Part shown: one piece after another, positions 47,500 to 60,013 of the stretch | Layout: every line of letters starts with the position of its first letter | Position numbering within the stretch: position 1 is the stretch's first letter | From: Tolypeutes matacus | Lineage: Eukaryota > Chordata > Mammalia > Cingulata > Chlamyphoridae | DNA: 64,000 bases | Direction of reading: 5' to 3' | NCBI GenBank assembly: GCA_026826555.1 | Contig: JAKSZT010054304.1 | Coordinates: forward strand, 28,815,662 to 28,879,661 | Program-made: the position numbers and the translations under genes | The notes under the pieces: model-generated | Told to the model about the DNA's origin: nothing | The model's input: only the letters and a program-made list of their open reading frames with translations | Databases searched by the model: none

Positions 47500-48000
47500 T
47501 CTTTTTAACTTCATCTACCATTCATTAAAAGAAGGTTATTGAAATCTCTGACTATAATTGTCAAGTTGTCTACTTCTTGAAGTTCCATCAGATTTTGCTT
47601 CATGTATTTTGAAGTTATGTTATGAAGGACATAAATTTTTGGAATTGTTAACTCTTTTTGATGATTTGATCACTTTATCATTATGAAATTCTTTTACTCC
47701 TGGCAATAGTCTTTGCTCTGATATTAAGTTTGATGTGAAAATAATCTCTCCAGCTTTCTTTTTGAAAGCCTCAATTGAAGCTCTTTCAAAGTAATAAGAT
47801 TAGAGTATCATGTAATTCACCTCATTCTTTTCTTTCCTTTCTCTCAGGGATCATGTCCTTTGCTGCCTGATATCCAATATGTTGAAGACCTCTGTTTCAT
47901 ATTCTTTGTCCTTTTTCTGTTATTGTTTAAGGTGAAGGTAAACCCGGTCTCTGTTCTACCATGTTTGCCAGAAATGTATTTTTCTGACGTTTCAATTCGT
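47500..48000 (-). mobile_element. L1M endonuclease-side fragment
   Basis: Minus-strand text of the ORF2 endonuclease region ('ttgaagttccatcagattttg', 'tactcctggcaatagtctttg'), parallel to 12620-12830 and 16440-16700. The end near 47990 resembles the L1/HAL1 edge at 26310. Highly decayed. Confidence 0.5.
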
Positions 48001-48607
48001 AGGGGATGAGATGATTAAAGGCAGGTCTGTAAACTACCTTTTCCCTTTATTATGTGGTCACTCCCAGAAAGGTCATCTGCCCAAATCCTCTTCTAAACAT
48101 GCTAATGACAGATCTTTTGGCAAATAAACTATTTACAGGCTGCAATGTCTGTATCCATGGAATGAATTCAGCAAGATGTTTCTGGTCTGTCCAGGATTGC
48201 TCATGATTATCACACTTGGAATTTTTTGATTATGTGCTATTAATTACTGTAAAAATGTCACATAAGTTTTATCATTATCTGAGTATAAAATAGAGCTATC
48301 TCAGTTAAAGTAATCCTTCTCACATAAGTTATGTAACTTTATATATTAATCATAGTTATTGTGAATCTGGGACAGAGATTGTCCTGGTAAGACAAAAAAG
48401 GAAATAGGGAAGTGTTTTGGTAGTTCTGGATCTCTCGCTACCTTATTTATGTCTCATGATTGCCTTTATCCTTGAAATTATTAAAGCATTATACTGTATG
48501 AGGTCTCTGATATGGATTAGTGTCAGAGTATATGGATTTGATAGTCCAGTCATTTTTAGTTCATGGAAATGAAATTTTTTTTTATTTAGTTCATATACAT
48601 TTTGTTG
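48001..48607. other. Unassigned DNA
   Basis: No element or gene is recognised. Confidence 0.4.
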
Positions 48608-48612
48608 TATAT

Positions 48613-49143
48613 TGTGGCAGCTTGAAACTTTTGTGGACCCCAGAAAATCTTATTCTTAAATTTAGTCCATCCTTGTGCATGTAAACCAAATATAGGCGGG
48701 ACCTTTTGATTAAATCACACCAGTTTAAGGGTCTTTGATTAGATTGAATGACCCAGCATAGATCTTAATCTTCTCACTGGTGTCCTTTATAAGCAGAATA
48801 AAAAAAAACAAAAAACAAAAAACAAAACTGCAGACACTGAAAAAAGCTGCACAGAGAAAATACTCCAGAAGTTGGAATCAATTAACCAGGAAGACAGAGA
48901 GAGTAGTCACAGATGGAGCAGCCAGAAGCTGAAGACACTGAGGCCTGAAAGAGAGGGGAACTGATATTACCATGTGCCTGCTTGCCCTTAACTGCAGCTC
49001 AGGGAAAAGGGTCTCCTGGTTATGCCTTGATTTGAACACATTCACAGCCTCAGAACTATAAGTTCTTAGCCTAATAAATTCCCATTGTAAAAGCCAACCC
49101 ATTTCTGGTATATCATTTTGGCAACCTTTAACAAACTAAAACA
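48613..49143 (+). mobile_element. MaLR/ERVL-type solo LTR, TSD TATAT
   Basis: 531 bp from TGTGGCAG to CTAAAACA. Perfect 5-bp TSDs (tatat at 48608-48612 and 49144-49148) match the ERVL/MaLR class. The internal order fits MLT-like LTRs: 'ggtgtcctttataagcagaa', a purine-rich middle, 'cagcctcagaactataa', AATAAA ('taataaattcccatt') near 49073 and the end 'caaactaaaaca'. A short A-rich run with C interruptions occurs at 48800-48828. The 74-codon ORF is not meaningful. Confidence 0.8.
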
Positions 49144-49148
49144 TATAT

Positions 49149-49859
49149 GATATCATTTTGTTTTATTTTTTTTTCATTTGTTTTTTGAAAAAACTAGGAA
49201 TATTATGGTCTTTCAAGACAAATATTAATATGTATTGAACAATATGGGATTTTAATTTGTGTTTATAATTTTTATTCTATCCTTTGTCTATTTATTTTCA
49301 AAGCTTTTCAGAATTATTATTTCTTGTACCTATTTTGAGCTCTGTCAGACACACCTTTTTTCATCTTTATGCTTGGCCTACAGTTTCATTTACATACCTT
49401 GGTGTAAGGAAATCTGTATGGGTTATTCTCCAAATATTGTGTATAGTATCTATTTGAAATGTTTGTTAGTAGTCTGAGAAGGTAAATTTGTGCCAGAATA
49501 TCTTAATTATCTAATCAAGCACACTGTTTATTTAGTTAAACTGATCTTTATTTTATTTTTGAATTTTAGTAATAAGACTTTCTCAATGATAATTTTCATT
49601 CTGGAGCAAGTTTTCTCTTCACAAACTGGTAACAAATATCTCCATACCAAATATTTTTAGTAGCAGAGTTCTAAAATCATCCTTTGAAACTCAAATCACA
49701 TTAAATCTCTTTCAAAAACAGCTTTCTTCATCATCCTGGTTATTCTGATTATTATGTTGAACATGGTCTGCATTTTAATATATATTTATTTTCTTATTTT
49801 TTACTGAAATATAGGTATCTAAAGGAAGCAAATATGTATCAATCAACTTTATATATTTT
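49149..49859. other. AT-rich DNA, nothing recognised
   Basis: No repeat family or gene is recognised. A 72-codon hydrophobic ORF (49259-49477) reflects T-rich composition. Confidence 0.4.
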
Positions 49860-49870
49860 CTAGAGTATTG

Positions 49871-50035
49871 ATTTTTTTCTCTCATTTTGTTTTTGTTCAT
49901 TGTCTGCTCATTGTTTCTTTTTTTCTCTTTTTTTTTTTCTCATTTTCTGTTTGTTTTTTTTAAGAGGCACCAGGCACCGAACCCAGGACCTCCCATGTGG
50001 GAGGTGTTGCCCAACTGCTGGAGCCACATCCACTC
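49871..50035 (-). mobile_element. Xenarthran SINE with 11-bp TSD
   Basis: Minus-strand SINE with a long T-rich tail, then 'gcaccgaacccaggacctcc', 'catgtgggaggtg' and 'gagccacatccactc'. ctagagtattg is at 49860-49870 and 50036-50046, a perfect TSD. The body matches the SINEs at 16.1 and 40.7 kb. Confidence 0.9.
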
Positions 50036-50046
50036 CTAGAGTATTG

Positions 50047-50329
50047 TTTTAATAGGGAATTTTTATTAAACCTGTGTTAAAATCCTCATTCTTTATTCTT
50101 ATCCTTCTATAACTAGGGAAAAAATAATAATAGAAATAAATTGAATATAAATAAGAGAGCTGATAAAGAATATTAAATGAATGAATAAATTGTACAGTAG
50201 GAAGGAATATATTCATATAACCTGAAATATTCCTTGGATAAAGTTTAAATTAGAGCAACATTATATGCCAAATTTTACATCATTTGAAACTGCAGTTTAT
50301 TTTTTAAAAATGATTCACTAACTAAATTA
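50047..50329. other. AT-rich DNA
   Basis: Nothing recognised. Confidence 0.4.
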
Positions 50330-50500
50330 AGAATATATATATGTATATTACATGTGTGTATATACAATATATTTGTATGTATGTATGCATATATATAGAT
50401 GTATGTGTGTATATGTATATCTATATAAATATGTGTATACCTATCTATGTGCATATATGGGTGTTTATACATACAGATATACACACACTCACATACATAT
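50330..50500. repeat. (TA/TG/TATG)n low-complexity tract
   Basis: A mixed TA, TG and ATGT-type tract of about 170 bases. It generates paired ORFs on both strands rich in Y, I, H and C that are artefacts. Confidence 0.9.
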
Positions 50501-51487
50501 TTGCAGAGAGGAAGAAGCTGATTGATCTGAAGAAATAAAATTTGAGCCTCAGGGTCCTCACTTGCATAGGCCCATAGAGGATCTTTATGTGCCCTGAAGG
50601 ATCCTCTGTGCCCTAGTGGAATTACTGCTGATGCAGAAGAAGCCAGTGGGCTGCCAACACTATTGTCACATACACCTGGTCCCCAGCAATTACCTGTCCA
50701 TTTTGGACCTCATCCAGTACCTTTCTCGGATACCCTCAATGATCTGCATTTCAAGGCCATCTTATTCCTAGAATCAGGCAGGAGAGAATGTAGGGGATTT
50801 TCTAAGTGTTGGAGAAGGTTCCTCAGCAATGACTAATGGAGCAATATTCAACAATCAAAGGTGACTGGATTCTTAGAGGGTTTGCCCTTGGGAAAGAAGC
50901 ATCTCCTAAGCAGTAAATGTGTGTATGTTGGGGGAGAATTGTGGAATGATATTTCCAATAATACATTCTGTAGCTGACCAAACTGTTTCTAACAGTAGTA
51001 AAATTTTTCAACAATTTTAAAAGAAAGGCTGAATTAGCTTTCCATATTTTAGAGCATATTAAAGCATTGTTGTCCTTCAGAAGCAAATGAGTATGAAAAA
51101 AAGTGCTACAGACAAGTGTAAAAGACTTTATAATAAACACAATAATTATGTTATTTTACTGGATTTTGTGAACGTTGCTGTAGTTGATATTTCATGTAAT
51201 TGTTTGTTTAATATGATTTATTTTACTTTTCATAAAATGTTCATTTTAAGCTCAATTTTCTATTCCCTTTCCTAGAATAAGCCTCCCAAATTGAATGGAA
51301 ATTATGCCTTAAAATATATGTTTCCTCCTTTCTGGTATCATTGTGTGATGGATGCTAGACTGGGCATTATAGATAAAAAGATAGCTGCTCTCATTGTGTT
51401 CATAATTTACTTGGGGAAGATAACAGAAGAAAAAGATATTCATAATCTAATACAGTAAGGCTAAAGAGGCATACATGTATGCAACTC
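50501..51487. other. Unassigned DNA
   Basis: No element is recognised. The 50560-50830 part is less AT-rich but has no exon-like ORF. A 105-codon minus-strand ORF (50823-51140) has no domain. Confidence 0.4.
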
Positions 51488-51492
51488 TATAG

Positions 51493-52156
51493 TGTAGCAG
51501 TTTGATATTGTTTATGAATTCCAAAAATAGATATTGGATTATGTTTGTGAACTGGTCTGGGCATATTAGACTGTATTGGAGTCAGAGGTTTCACTTTTAG
51601 CTGATTAAATAAAGATTAAGGCTTTGATTGGTCCACATCAGTAGGACATTGAGCCCCCACCCCCTTGGTGGGTGGGGACTCACAGAGAAATCACACAGCA
51701 GAGAAGAGAGGTTCGGGTTTTGAGCTGGAGCCCCAGGAAGTAAACACACAGAGAAGCAGATACATGAGTAAACAGAGAAGGCTCCATTAGACAGGGCAAA
51801 GGCCCTGGGAAAAGAAGTGAGCCATTCACCTGATAGCTTGCAGCTGCAGAGACCAGAGGCCTCAGCAACTGATTCCAGAGAAAATTGAGCCCTGGGAGAG
51901 GATGAGACTTATCTCAGCCTACAGGTGATATTGGAAGAAACTGGGAACACAGAGCCTTCAGAGGAAGAGGGAGCCTGAACCCTTGCAGATGTTGGCAGCC
52001 ATCTTGCTCCAACACGTGGCAACCGACTTTGGTGAGAGAAGTAACTTACACTTTATGGCCTGGTAACTGTAAGCTTCTACCCCAAATAAATACCCTTTAT
52101 AAAAATCAACTGATTTCTGGTATTTTGTGTCAGCACTCCTTTAGCTGACTAATACA
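51493..52156 (+). mobile_element. MaLR/ERVL-type solo LTR, TSD TATAG
   Basis: 664 bp from TGTAGCAG to CTAATACA. Perfect TSDs tatag lie at 51488-51492 and 52157-52161. It has a purine-rich centre and, near the 3' end, 'ccaaataaatacccttta' followed by 'tttctggtattttg' and 'gctgactaataca', the same order as the LTR at 48613-49143. Longer and from another subfamily. Confidence 0.8.
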
Positions 52157-52289
52157 TATAGAAACTTTGAGAATGGACTTTATGTACACTATTAAATTGA
52201 GGATGTTTGGCAATATTTTTCTCAAAATTCAATGAAGGAATTCAATTAGTAGTTAATGAAAACATACAAAAGATTTTGAAATGGTAAGT

Positions 52290-52336
52290 AAAGATTGTAT
52301 CTATCTATCAATCTATCTTTCTATCTAATCTATCCA
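52290..52336. repeat. (ATCT)n microsatellite
   Basis: About ten imperfect tetranucleotide units ('tatctatctatca', 'tctatctttctatct'). Confidence 0.85.
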
Positions 52337-52439
52337 TTTCAAATCCAAAGCACAGCAACAACATTCAGAGGAAAGCTATATAATTATGCCATAGATTCTG
52401 AAAATTGGCATCTGTGAAAAATAACTAGATTATTTTAAA

Positions 52440-54150
52440 AATCCTTAAACAGCACCCACTAATGTAGTAATGTGTTAAATTCACTTCAAGATATAACAGT
52501 TCTAGATTGTATGCATCTAATTTTATAGGCTATATATCTCAAATATATTGATGGAACTCCAAGCAAAAATTAGTTGGTGATTTTAACACAATTCTTAGTA
52601 ACTGATAGAACAGGTAGAAAAAAATAAACTAGCTGTTATATAGTAAATATTATACTGACCAATGAAATAATTATATTTTTATAAGCACAATGGATTGTTT
52701 TGAAAAAGTTGATAATATTCTGAATCAAACAAAATTTTCAGTATTTTTAAAGAATTTAAGTTAAACAGATTATGTGTTTTGAATAAACGACAATAAAACC
52801 AGGAACCAAGAATAAGTAGACAACAAGAACTGTCTTATGCATTTTGATATTAAATTATTGTGAAGAAGGAAATATAAAAATCATCTCAAACAATAGTATA
52901 TATGCAAAAATTCTAAATAAAAGTTTAGCAAAAAAAACAGCAATATATAAAATGATGCTCATGTATCCAAGTAAAACAAAGTTAAATTAATAAAACCAAT
53001 ATATTTAATTCATGACAATAATAGAATGAAGTAGAAAAATATATCATCTTAATATAGAGAGAAAGTATTGATAACATTCAAAGTCTAAATAATTCTTAGA
53101 AAAATTAATAGGAAGAAACTTCTTAATATTATAAATGTTATCTAAAAATTACTTACATAAAATATAAATATTGGATGGAGAACAAAAAAAATGAATATTA
53201 TCACCACTTCTATTCAACATTATAATATAATATTTTGTCAGTGAAATAAAGGCAAGCAAAAGAAAGTATAACTATTAGCAAGAGAGTATAAACGTTTCTT
53301 TATTCATAGGTGATATGATTATATTTAAAAATCAAAGATATCTACACATAAATGTTGGAATTAATAAGATGGTTTAGCCAATTTTCTAGAATACAAGCAT
53401 ACACACAGACACAATTGCATTTACACTTAGTGAAAAACAGTTTAAAAATAAAAATGATGGCATTTACACCAGCACCAAAACTTTTAAAAGTCCTAAGAAT
53501 ACGTTTATCAAAAGATATTCAAAATTTCTAAATAGAGAATTAAGTAATATCATTGGGAACAAAATCAAGAAAATATAAATAAAGCCCATATCCATGAATT
53601 TATAGAATCAATATTACAAAGATGCTAATTTTGTCTAAACTGTTTAATGGATATAATGAAATTCTAATCAAAGTCCTAAGAAGTTGCTGTTGTCTGTGTG
53701 TATGTGTGTGCACATACACACGTGTGCATGTGCCTACATATGTGCAAGAAAGAGAAAGAGAGAGAGAGACTTCTGTGGAAATCTAAAGGGCTGAAAACAG
53801 CTGTGGCACTCTTATAATTGTGGAAGAACTATTCAGCGGTGTATCGTGACTTATTAGAAAGTGACTAAAGCAATTTATTATTGACAAAATGATAAAGATA
53901 CAATTTGTCAATATCAAATGGAGTAGAGTTGAGAGCCCTGAAATACTCACTCATATATAGACACTTGATTAATGACAAATTTTGAACTTTAGAGAAATAT
54001 AAAAAATACATTACTAAATAAAGAATATATAGGGCTGAAATACTTTCATATCCACATGAAAAAAATAATGAAAATTACTCTTAACTAATATCCATTCCAT
54101 ATGGATAGTGATCTAAATGTAAAAAGCAAAATATTAAAGCTCCCATCTTT
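52440..54150 (+). mobile_element. Ancient L1M, ORF2 region
   Basis: Plus-strand, very decayed ORF2 order: RT-side text 'cttctattcaacattataata' (53208) then 'ggtgatatgattatattta' (53309), which are the positions of LLFNI and the FVDDM-like box in the younger L1, followed by 'atggatagtgatctaaatg' (54100). No open frame over 70 codons survives. Confidence 0.55.
53695..53770. repeat. (TG)n and (GA)n simple repeats
   Basis: A TG/CA-rich stretch at 53695-53740 is followed by a GA-rich run to 53770, inside the L1M. Confidence 0.85.
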
Positions 54151-54759
54151 ATGGGTTTTTTTTTTTCTTCCTAATTTTGAGCTTGTTCATTACTTTGCTT
54201 CAAAAGATATTCACCCCATCTCTGTGCATAACTGGATCCATCCAAGTCAGCATCCTGAAGGTAAATTAAGCAACTGTACAATTTTAGGGTTTTGCAGACT
54301 GGACAGCTGAGTTAATTGAACTTTGCTGGACAGGGATTATTTGCCACTGTTTTGTCGTTTGGAAAAATAGGTAGCAGTAAAAGGATTGAATGAAATTAAA
54401 TGTACATCATTAAGAATTTTGATGCATTTTGGCAAATTGCACTGCAACAATATTGTTCTAAATTATGATCCATTCAGCAGTTTTTGAGAGTGCATATTTC
54501 ATTTCCATCTTTTTAGTAGAGAGATTTATTTATTTACCTTGACTTCCTTTGAGACTGTTTACATATTAATTTATTTTAAAAAGTTATAGATGTATATTTA
54601 TCATGTAAAGGCATATAACTTATATTGACTCACACAAAATATATATTACAAATCTGTGCAAACTTTGCATTTAAATATATGTGAATGTGTCTACAGAAAA
54701 AACTTTGCTCTATATGCAACAAAATATAAATAGGGTTCATCTAGGAATAGTAGGCTTAT
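54151..54759. other. AT-rich DNA, nothing recognised
   Basis: No element or gene is recognised. Confidence 0.4.
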
Positions 54760-56200
54760 GGTTGATATTTTTAATTGATAGTTTTATGGAGATAAATGTA
54801 GATTCATATGCAGTTGTAAGAATAATACAGAGAGATCCCATATACCATTTACTTAGTTCCCCAAAAGGTAACTTCAGTAAAATTATAGTGCAGTATCACA
54901 ACCAGGATATTTATATTGAAGCAATCAATTCAGCTTATTCGGATTTACTTGTGTGCATCTGTTTATTTCCATAAAATTTATAACATGTATAGATATAGAT
55001 AGGCTCTACCAGCACAAAGTACTGAGCAAAGATCCTTTCATCAGCGCAAGGATCCTTCATGTTGACATTAAAAACCATCCCCATACCTGCTCTTATCCCC
55101 TGAATTGCCCCCTCCCACCACCTGTCCTTATCTTCTTACAACCAACTAATCAGACCTCCACTTCTATAATTTTGTCATTTCAAGAATGTTACATGAATAA
55201 AATAAAACAATATGAAATATTGGGAATGACCATCTCACGCACCAAAATTCCCTTGGTATATTTCCAAGTTTTTGTATGTATTAATAGGCATTTCTTTTTT
55301 TATTACAGGTAGTTTTTCATTATATGTGTCATAGTTTGTTCATCCATTCACCTGTTGAATGGCATCTGGGCTGTTTCAAGTTTGAGTTTATTCTGAATAA
55401 AGCTGCTATCAAACTGTTTGTGCAGGGTTTTGTGTCAATCAGTTTTAATTTCTTTGAGTTAAAGGTCCAGGAGTGCAATTGCTGTTTGGATTGTATTCAC
55501 ATGTTTAGTTTTGTTGAATGTTGTTTGTTTTTAAGCAACTGCCCAAGCAGTTTTCCCTAATGTCAGTAATGTGCAAGTTATCTAGTATCTGCATACCCAT
55601 GTTTGTTGTTGTTTTAAGCCACTCTGATAGGGGTGTAGTGATAGTGTTAGAAACTGCCAAACTGTGTTCCAGAATGGTGATAACACTTTTAAAATTTTTG
55701 TTCCTTTACCCTGAGTTGTTTTTTCTCTAGTCCCACAGCTCCATGATTAGTTCAAGGTAGTCAGGATAAGGGAGGGAGAGGGTGGAAGTTCAGGAGGAGT
55801 AAAAGTAAGATTGGCAGCTTGACCAAGAGAAAGAAAAATTCTCTTGGTCACTTCACTGAATTACTTCTGCAACTTTGTCAAAGATCATTTGCCAAATCAT
55901 TTGCCTATGAGTCTATTCTGGAACATCCATCTATGTGTCTTTCCTTTTACCAGTACCACACTGTAGCTTTATAGCAAGTCTTGAAATTGGGTAACATCAG
56001 TATTCCAACTTTGTTGATACCTACAAAAGTAGTTGAGTTTTCCAATAAAAGAACACAGGATATCTCTCCATTTATTTAAATCTCCTTTGGTTGCTGCCAT
56101 CAGTTTCATAATTTTCTGCATATAAATCCTATAAATATTTTATAAGATTTATACTTAACTATTTAATTCTTTTGATGTTATTGGAAAGGTATAGTTTGTA
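54760..56200 (-). mobile_element. L1M 3' region
   Basis: Minus-strand 3' UTR and ORF2 end: 'tgatagttttatggagataa', 'agatcccatataccatttac', 'gtttgttcatccattcacctgttgaatggcatctgggctgtttc' order (shown in pieces) and 'gtgcaattgctgtttgga'. Plus-strand ORFs of 97-119 codons cross it antisense and are shadows of decayed L1. The part after about 55740 is less certain, apart from ORF2-like text near 55920-56030. Confidence 0.65.
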
Positions 56201-56559
56201 ATAATTCAAGTTCTAATTTTTTCCCTTACCATTTTAAATTAATGCAAATGTAAAAAAAAAAATGTTCAAACAACTTTTACAATGATCTCTTTAGCTATAT
56301 GGAGAGTTAATCATATATTTATTCTTCCAGGTTCTTATCTCTATTACGAACCTTGAATTTCCTCTTCCTTATGTCTAGAAATTCTATCCTCTCATCCACT
56401 GTTTTTCACTTACTATGCCTCTAATCTTTATGTTCCTAGGGGAACTGTTACCACTCTTCCCCAACCATTCCCTACATTACTTTATATACTTAGATTGATA
56501 ACAACCTAAAATTATCATGTTTTTCCAATATTTTACCTTTTCTTCCTAATAGCATTTAA
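56201..56559. other. Unassigned DNA
   Basis: No element is recognised. There is a 10-base A run near 56252. Confidence 0.4.
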
Positions 56560-56665
56560 ATGTCATAAGGACACACTTTGTCTTATTTATTTCTGCATCC
56601 ATAGCTTCTGGACGAGTATCAAGCATACAATAAATACTCAAAAATTATTTTTAAATGAACAAGTG
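56560..56665 (+). mobile_element. Possible L2/MIR 3'-end fragment
   Basis: 'cttatttatttctgcatcc' followed by 'acaataaatactcaaaaatt' and 'aaatgaacaa' is the order of an old L2/MIR-type 3' end. Identification is by eye only. Confidence 0.4.
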
Positions 56666-57189
56666 ATTTAATAAACCATGTCAATTGCAATTTTTAAAAG
56701 TGCTTTTGTTCTAACTGGAAAGTTAGCCCCTTTAAGCTTCTATCATGACCATGACACAAAATAAGAACAAAATATATATACTGAACGAATTAGGTCCTAG
56801 TGCTGTTTAGGTAATACCAAAAATTTTAAGTGACTATTCCCCAAATTTAAGGCCATATTTTAGTGTATATATTTGGGTCTATATCAAAAAACCTTGTCAA
56901 CAGCTTTGGCAAATTTAATGATGGGTCATTATTCACAAAGCAATTGTTCTTATGTTTTTTCCAAACAAAAAACAATTACTTAAACAACAGAGAAACTTAT
57001 GTTTCTATCATGAAATATCTGGTTCAGCAATCCAGGACAGATCTGTCAGCTTTCTATCAATAGGAATAAAACTTCCACTTTTTTTTCCTGCCATTTCCTA
57101 ATAATTTTCAGATGCTCCTTTAAGATGGCTCCATCACTTCCTGCCAACATATTTTTCATTATTTATATTTTGCTGCATATTTATATAGT

Positions 57190-57300
57190 AATTTGGATTT
57201 GACACAGCACTTTCATAAGGAGAATCTCAATCTAACATCGTAACTGTCCTCTCAAGAAGCAGGTGAGAAAACAAAACTCAGAGAGCATAAGGGGCTGTAT
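57190..57300 (+). mobile_element. Possible MIR core fragment
   Basis: 'ctcaatctaacatcgtaactgtcctctcaag' (in part), then 'aggtgagaaaacaaaactcagagag' (in part), parallels the MIR core order (tcctcacaac, then gaggaaactgaggcacagag). Strongly diverged. Confidence 0.45.
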
Positions 57301-58605
57301 CAGCAACCTATCCCTTCCAGGATATAGTGAAGAACCTTGAACAGTTTGATACTCAATGTATTTTAGCCTTTAATGTTTATGTATTGTTTTGTATACAATA
57401 TGATAACATTTCAATAACTTTGCAATTTTGCAAAATGTTTGAACTAGGAAGTTATTCAAAATTACTTAAATTTGCATTCAGGGACAAATAAATTCACCTC
57501 ATTAGGTATTCATGCTTTTTTTCCCAGAATACTGAGTAAAGAGATCAGTGAGATAATAAATCTTTCGCTAACCTGACATGAGAAGGATAATCACTCATAC
57601 AGCATTCTTGCATTCACACAATAAATACTCTACATATTAAAAGCCTGATTGACTTTTAAAACCTTGGATACTTTAAGTGGAGAAACAACTCTCTAAGTAT
57701 TTTATGGTGCATTTAACTAGGGTAAAACTTTGTGAATGATAATGGTTTAGTGTCCTAAATAATATTGATTTAAATTTTGAATTCCACACTATACTTTTAC
57801 ATATATTAGTCCATTTGAAGCTATTAAAAATACAGTGACTTAAACCATTCAACTGCTGCTATGCTAGTATACTCATTTAACAGAAAAACACCAGAATGGA
57901 CATTTGAAACTGCATTTTCTTATTAGAAACACTGTAATACATTCATTAGGTTGCCTGTGCAGGGGAGTATTGAAGTAGTTTGAAAAAGGAGATCAAACAA
58001 AATGATACCATAGGGAGGTAAACACAATACTACATTTTAAGCAAAGTTAAGAGTTCAAGACAGAGAAGTGGTTATTTTGTCTACATACAAGAAAACCTTG
58101 ATCATTGGACAAGCCTTGGTGGATTAAATTTTCCATAATACGGAAGAGTTCTCAGAAGCCTTACTAATTATATATCAGTAGCAGAGAAAAAAGGTAGAAA
58201 ACAGACAAAACCGTGCATTACAGCTTCAAGATCACAGAAAAAGTAGTTATTAAATGTGATCTTTGATTTTAATAACACTTCTTTGCACAGAGGAAATCCC
58301 AGTCCTAGAACTATGGCCTAATAATGCAACCTTGGATCTGACCTACAGTTTGTACAGAGGCTTGGCAAACATCAAATCTAAATAACAAGAAGACAATAAC
58401 TCAAATGCTGGCATGCCAGTGCCTCCTCATCAAGCTGGTCATAGAACAAACTGAAGCTGGAACAAGGAAGCTACTTTTCTAACTCTGGCTTTCATTATCT
58501 TTACTTATTATATCAAACTGCCTTCATATAAACAATCTCCTATCTCTGCATCACCCCTACACCTTGCTCATTCGGGATTCAGGTCTTTCCAGAAGAGAGT
58601 ACTAG
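57301..58605. other. Unassigned AT-rich DNA
   Basis: No gene, RNA or repeat is recognised with confidence. Confidence 0.4.
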
Positions 58606-58735
58606 GAAATATATATATGTGTGTGTATATATACACACACACATATATACACACATATGTACATGTATGTGTTTTATGTATATAGACATGGATACATGTG
58701 TATACACATACACTGACATATATATATATGAGTAT
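58606..58735. repeat. (TA/TG/CA)n microsatellite cluster
   Basis: Mixed alternating purine-pyrimidine dinucleotides over about 130 bases. It produces mirrored Y/I/C/H-rich ORFs on both strands, which are artefacts. Confidence 0.9.
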
Positions 58736-59280
58736 ATTATTATATCCAGTTACAATCCAGTACCACATGGTTCATTCCAGCACTTTTTCCTTTTCATATT
58801 TGTAATCTTCTTCTCCAATTGTGAGTAACCTGACTTCTATGATCTTAACACATTTATTTATTTTGTTAATAGGTACTTCATTCTAAGTATTCTACATGTT
58901 TGGTTATATTTTAAATGGTACTGTTATTTTTTTCTTTCATTTCCCAAATGTACAGTGCTTATATACAGAAACAAAATTGATTTTTGTCTATTGATCGTGT
59001 ATACACCTGTTTTTAATAATGAATCAGGACAGATTACAAAGAGTAGAGAAATGGAGATTTCATAATAAGTGTAATAAATTGTGAAAAATGTTCATTATTT
59101 TAAGTTTTATTTGGTGCTTAAGAGGTCAAAAGTGATTATTTCTTGCTGGTTTCCAATGAAAGTTTATGTGGAGGGATTGGAAACTTTATTTAAGTGGGTG
59201 GAAAAGTGACTTGACATGAAAAAGTAGAGAGAAATTGCAGACTTTCTATTTAAGAGACTTCTGTTACAGAAAGAAACAAA
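58736..59280. other. Unassigned AT-rich DNA
   Basis: Nothing recognised. Confidence 0.4.
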
Positions 59281-59281
59281 T

Positions 59282-59376
59282 GAGAGAGAGAAGAAAGGAA
59301 GGGAGGGAGGGAAGAAGGAAGGAAGGGAGAGAGGGAGGGAGGGAGGGAAGGAAAGAAAAAAAGAGAAAGAAAGAAG
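59282..59376 (+). repeat. 95-bp polypurine tract (GA/GGAA)n
   Basis: Uninterrupted purines on the plus strand, with GGGA and GGAA units. The antisense 73-codon ORF (poly S/P/F/L) is an artefact of it. Confidence 0.95.
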
Positions 59377-59667
59377 CTGCAACAATTTGAAGGCATTAGC
59401 AGAGAGAGAATTCAGTATTGGAGCACGATTTGAAATGTGAAGAAATTTGAAAGGAGTCAGATAAAATGTTTCAGTGAATGATGTCAGGCAAACTAGTCAG
59501 TAATTTGGAAAGGAAATGCTGAACACTTACCTAATGATTTTGATTAATAAAATTATATGCATCACAGATTAAAATTTAAAATAACATTATATCACTACAA
59601 ATGTTTTGGGAAATCACCTGTAAATTCAACTATATGTCTATAAAGTTTCAGAATTACAAAAGTTTTT

Positions 59668-59705
59668 CAAAGAATGATTCTTTTTTTTTTTTCAAAGAAT
59701 GATTC
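59668..59705 (-). mobile_element. Tail-only insertion: poly(T) between duplicated flanks
   Basis: caaagaatgattc occurs at 59668-59680 and again at 59693-59705, separated by 12 T bases. This is the appearance of an L1-mediated insertion that copied only the A-tail. Simple slippage is a less likely alternative because the duplicated unit is complex sequence. Confidence 0.55.
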
Positions 59706-60013
59706 TTATTCAGCAGCAATAAATAACTATTAATTTTACTTCATAATATTTCAAAAATAAAGCATAAACAAAAAGGATAAAAACTGTAAAGACATCAACA
59801 TTTATGGAGGAAGACAATACCATAAAAAATGTTAATCATTGTCATATTTGGTGACAAAATGTCATCAATAACACAAATTTAATAAATTTAATGGATTCTA
59901 TTATCTTTTAAAAATATAAAAATCCATGAAAATGTATAAAATATGTGCAATGATAAGGACTATTTAGTATAAAAATGTATATACATTCAAAGTTTTAATT
60001 TATAAAGATCATT

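Noticed and set aside
50275..50538. Cysteine/tyrosine-rich ORFs on both strands
   Set aside because: Translation of a TA/TG microsatellite. The same happens at 58568-58828.
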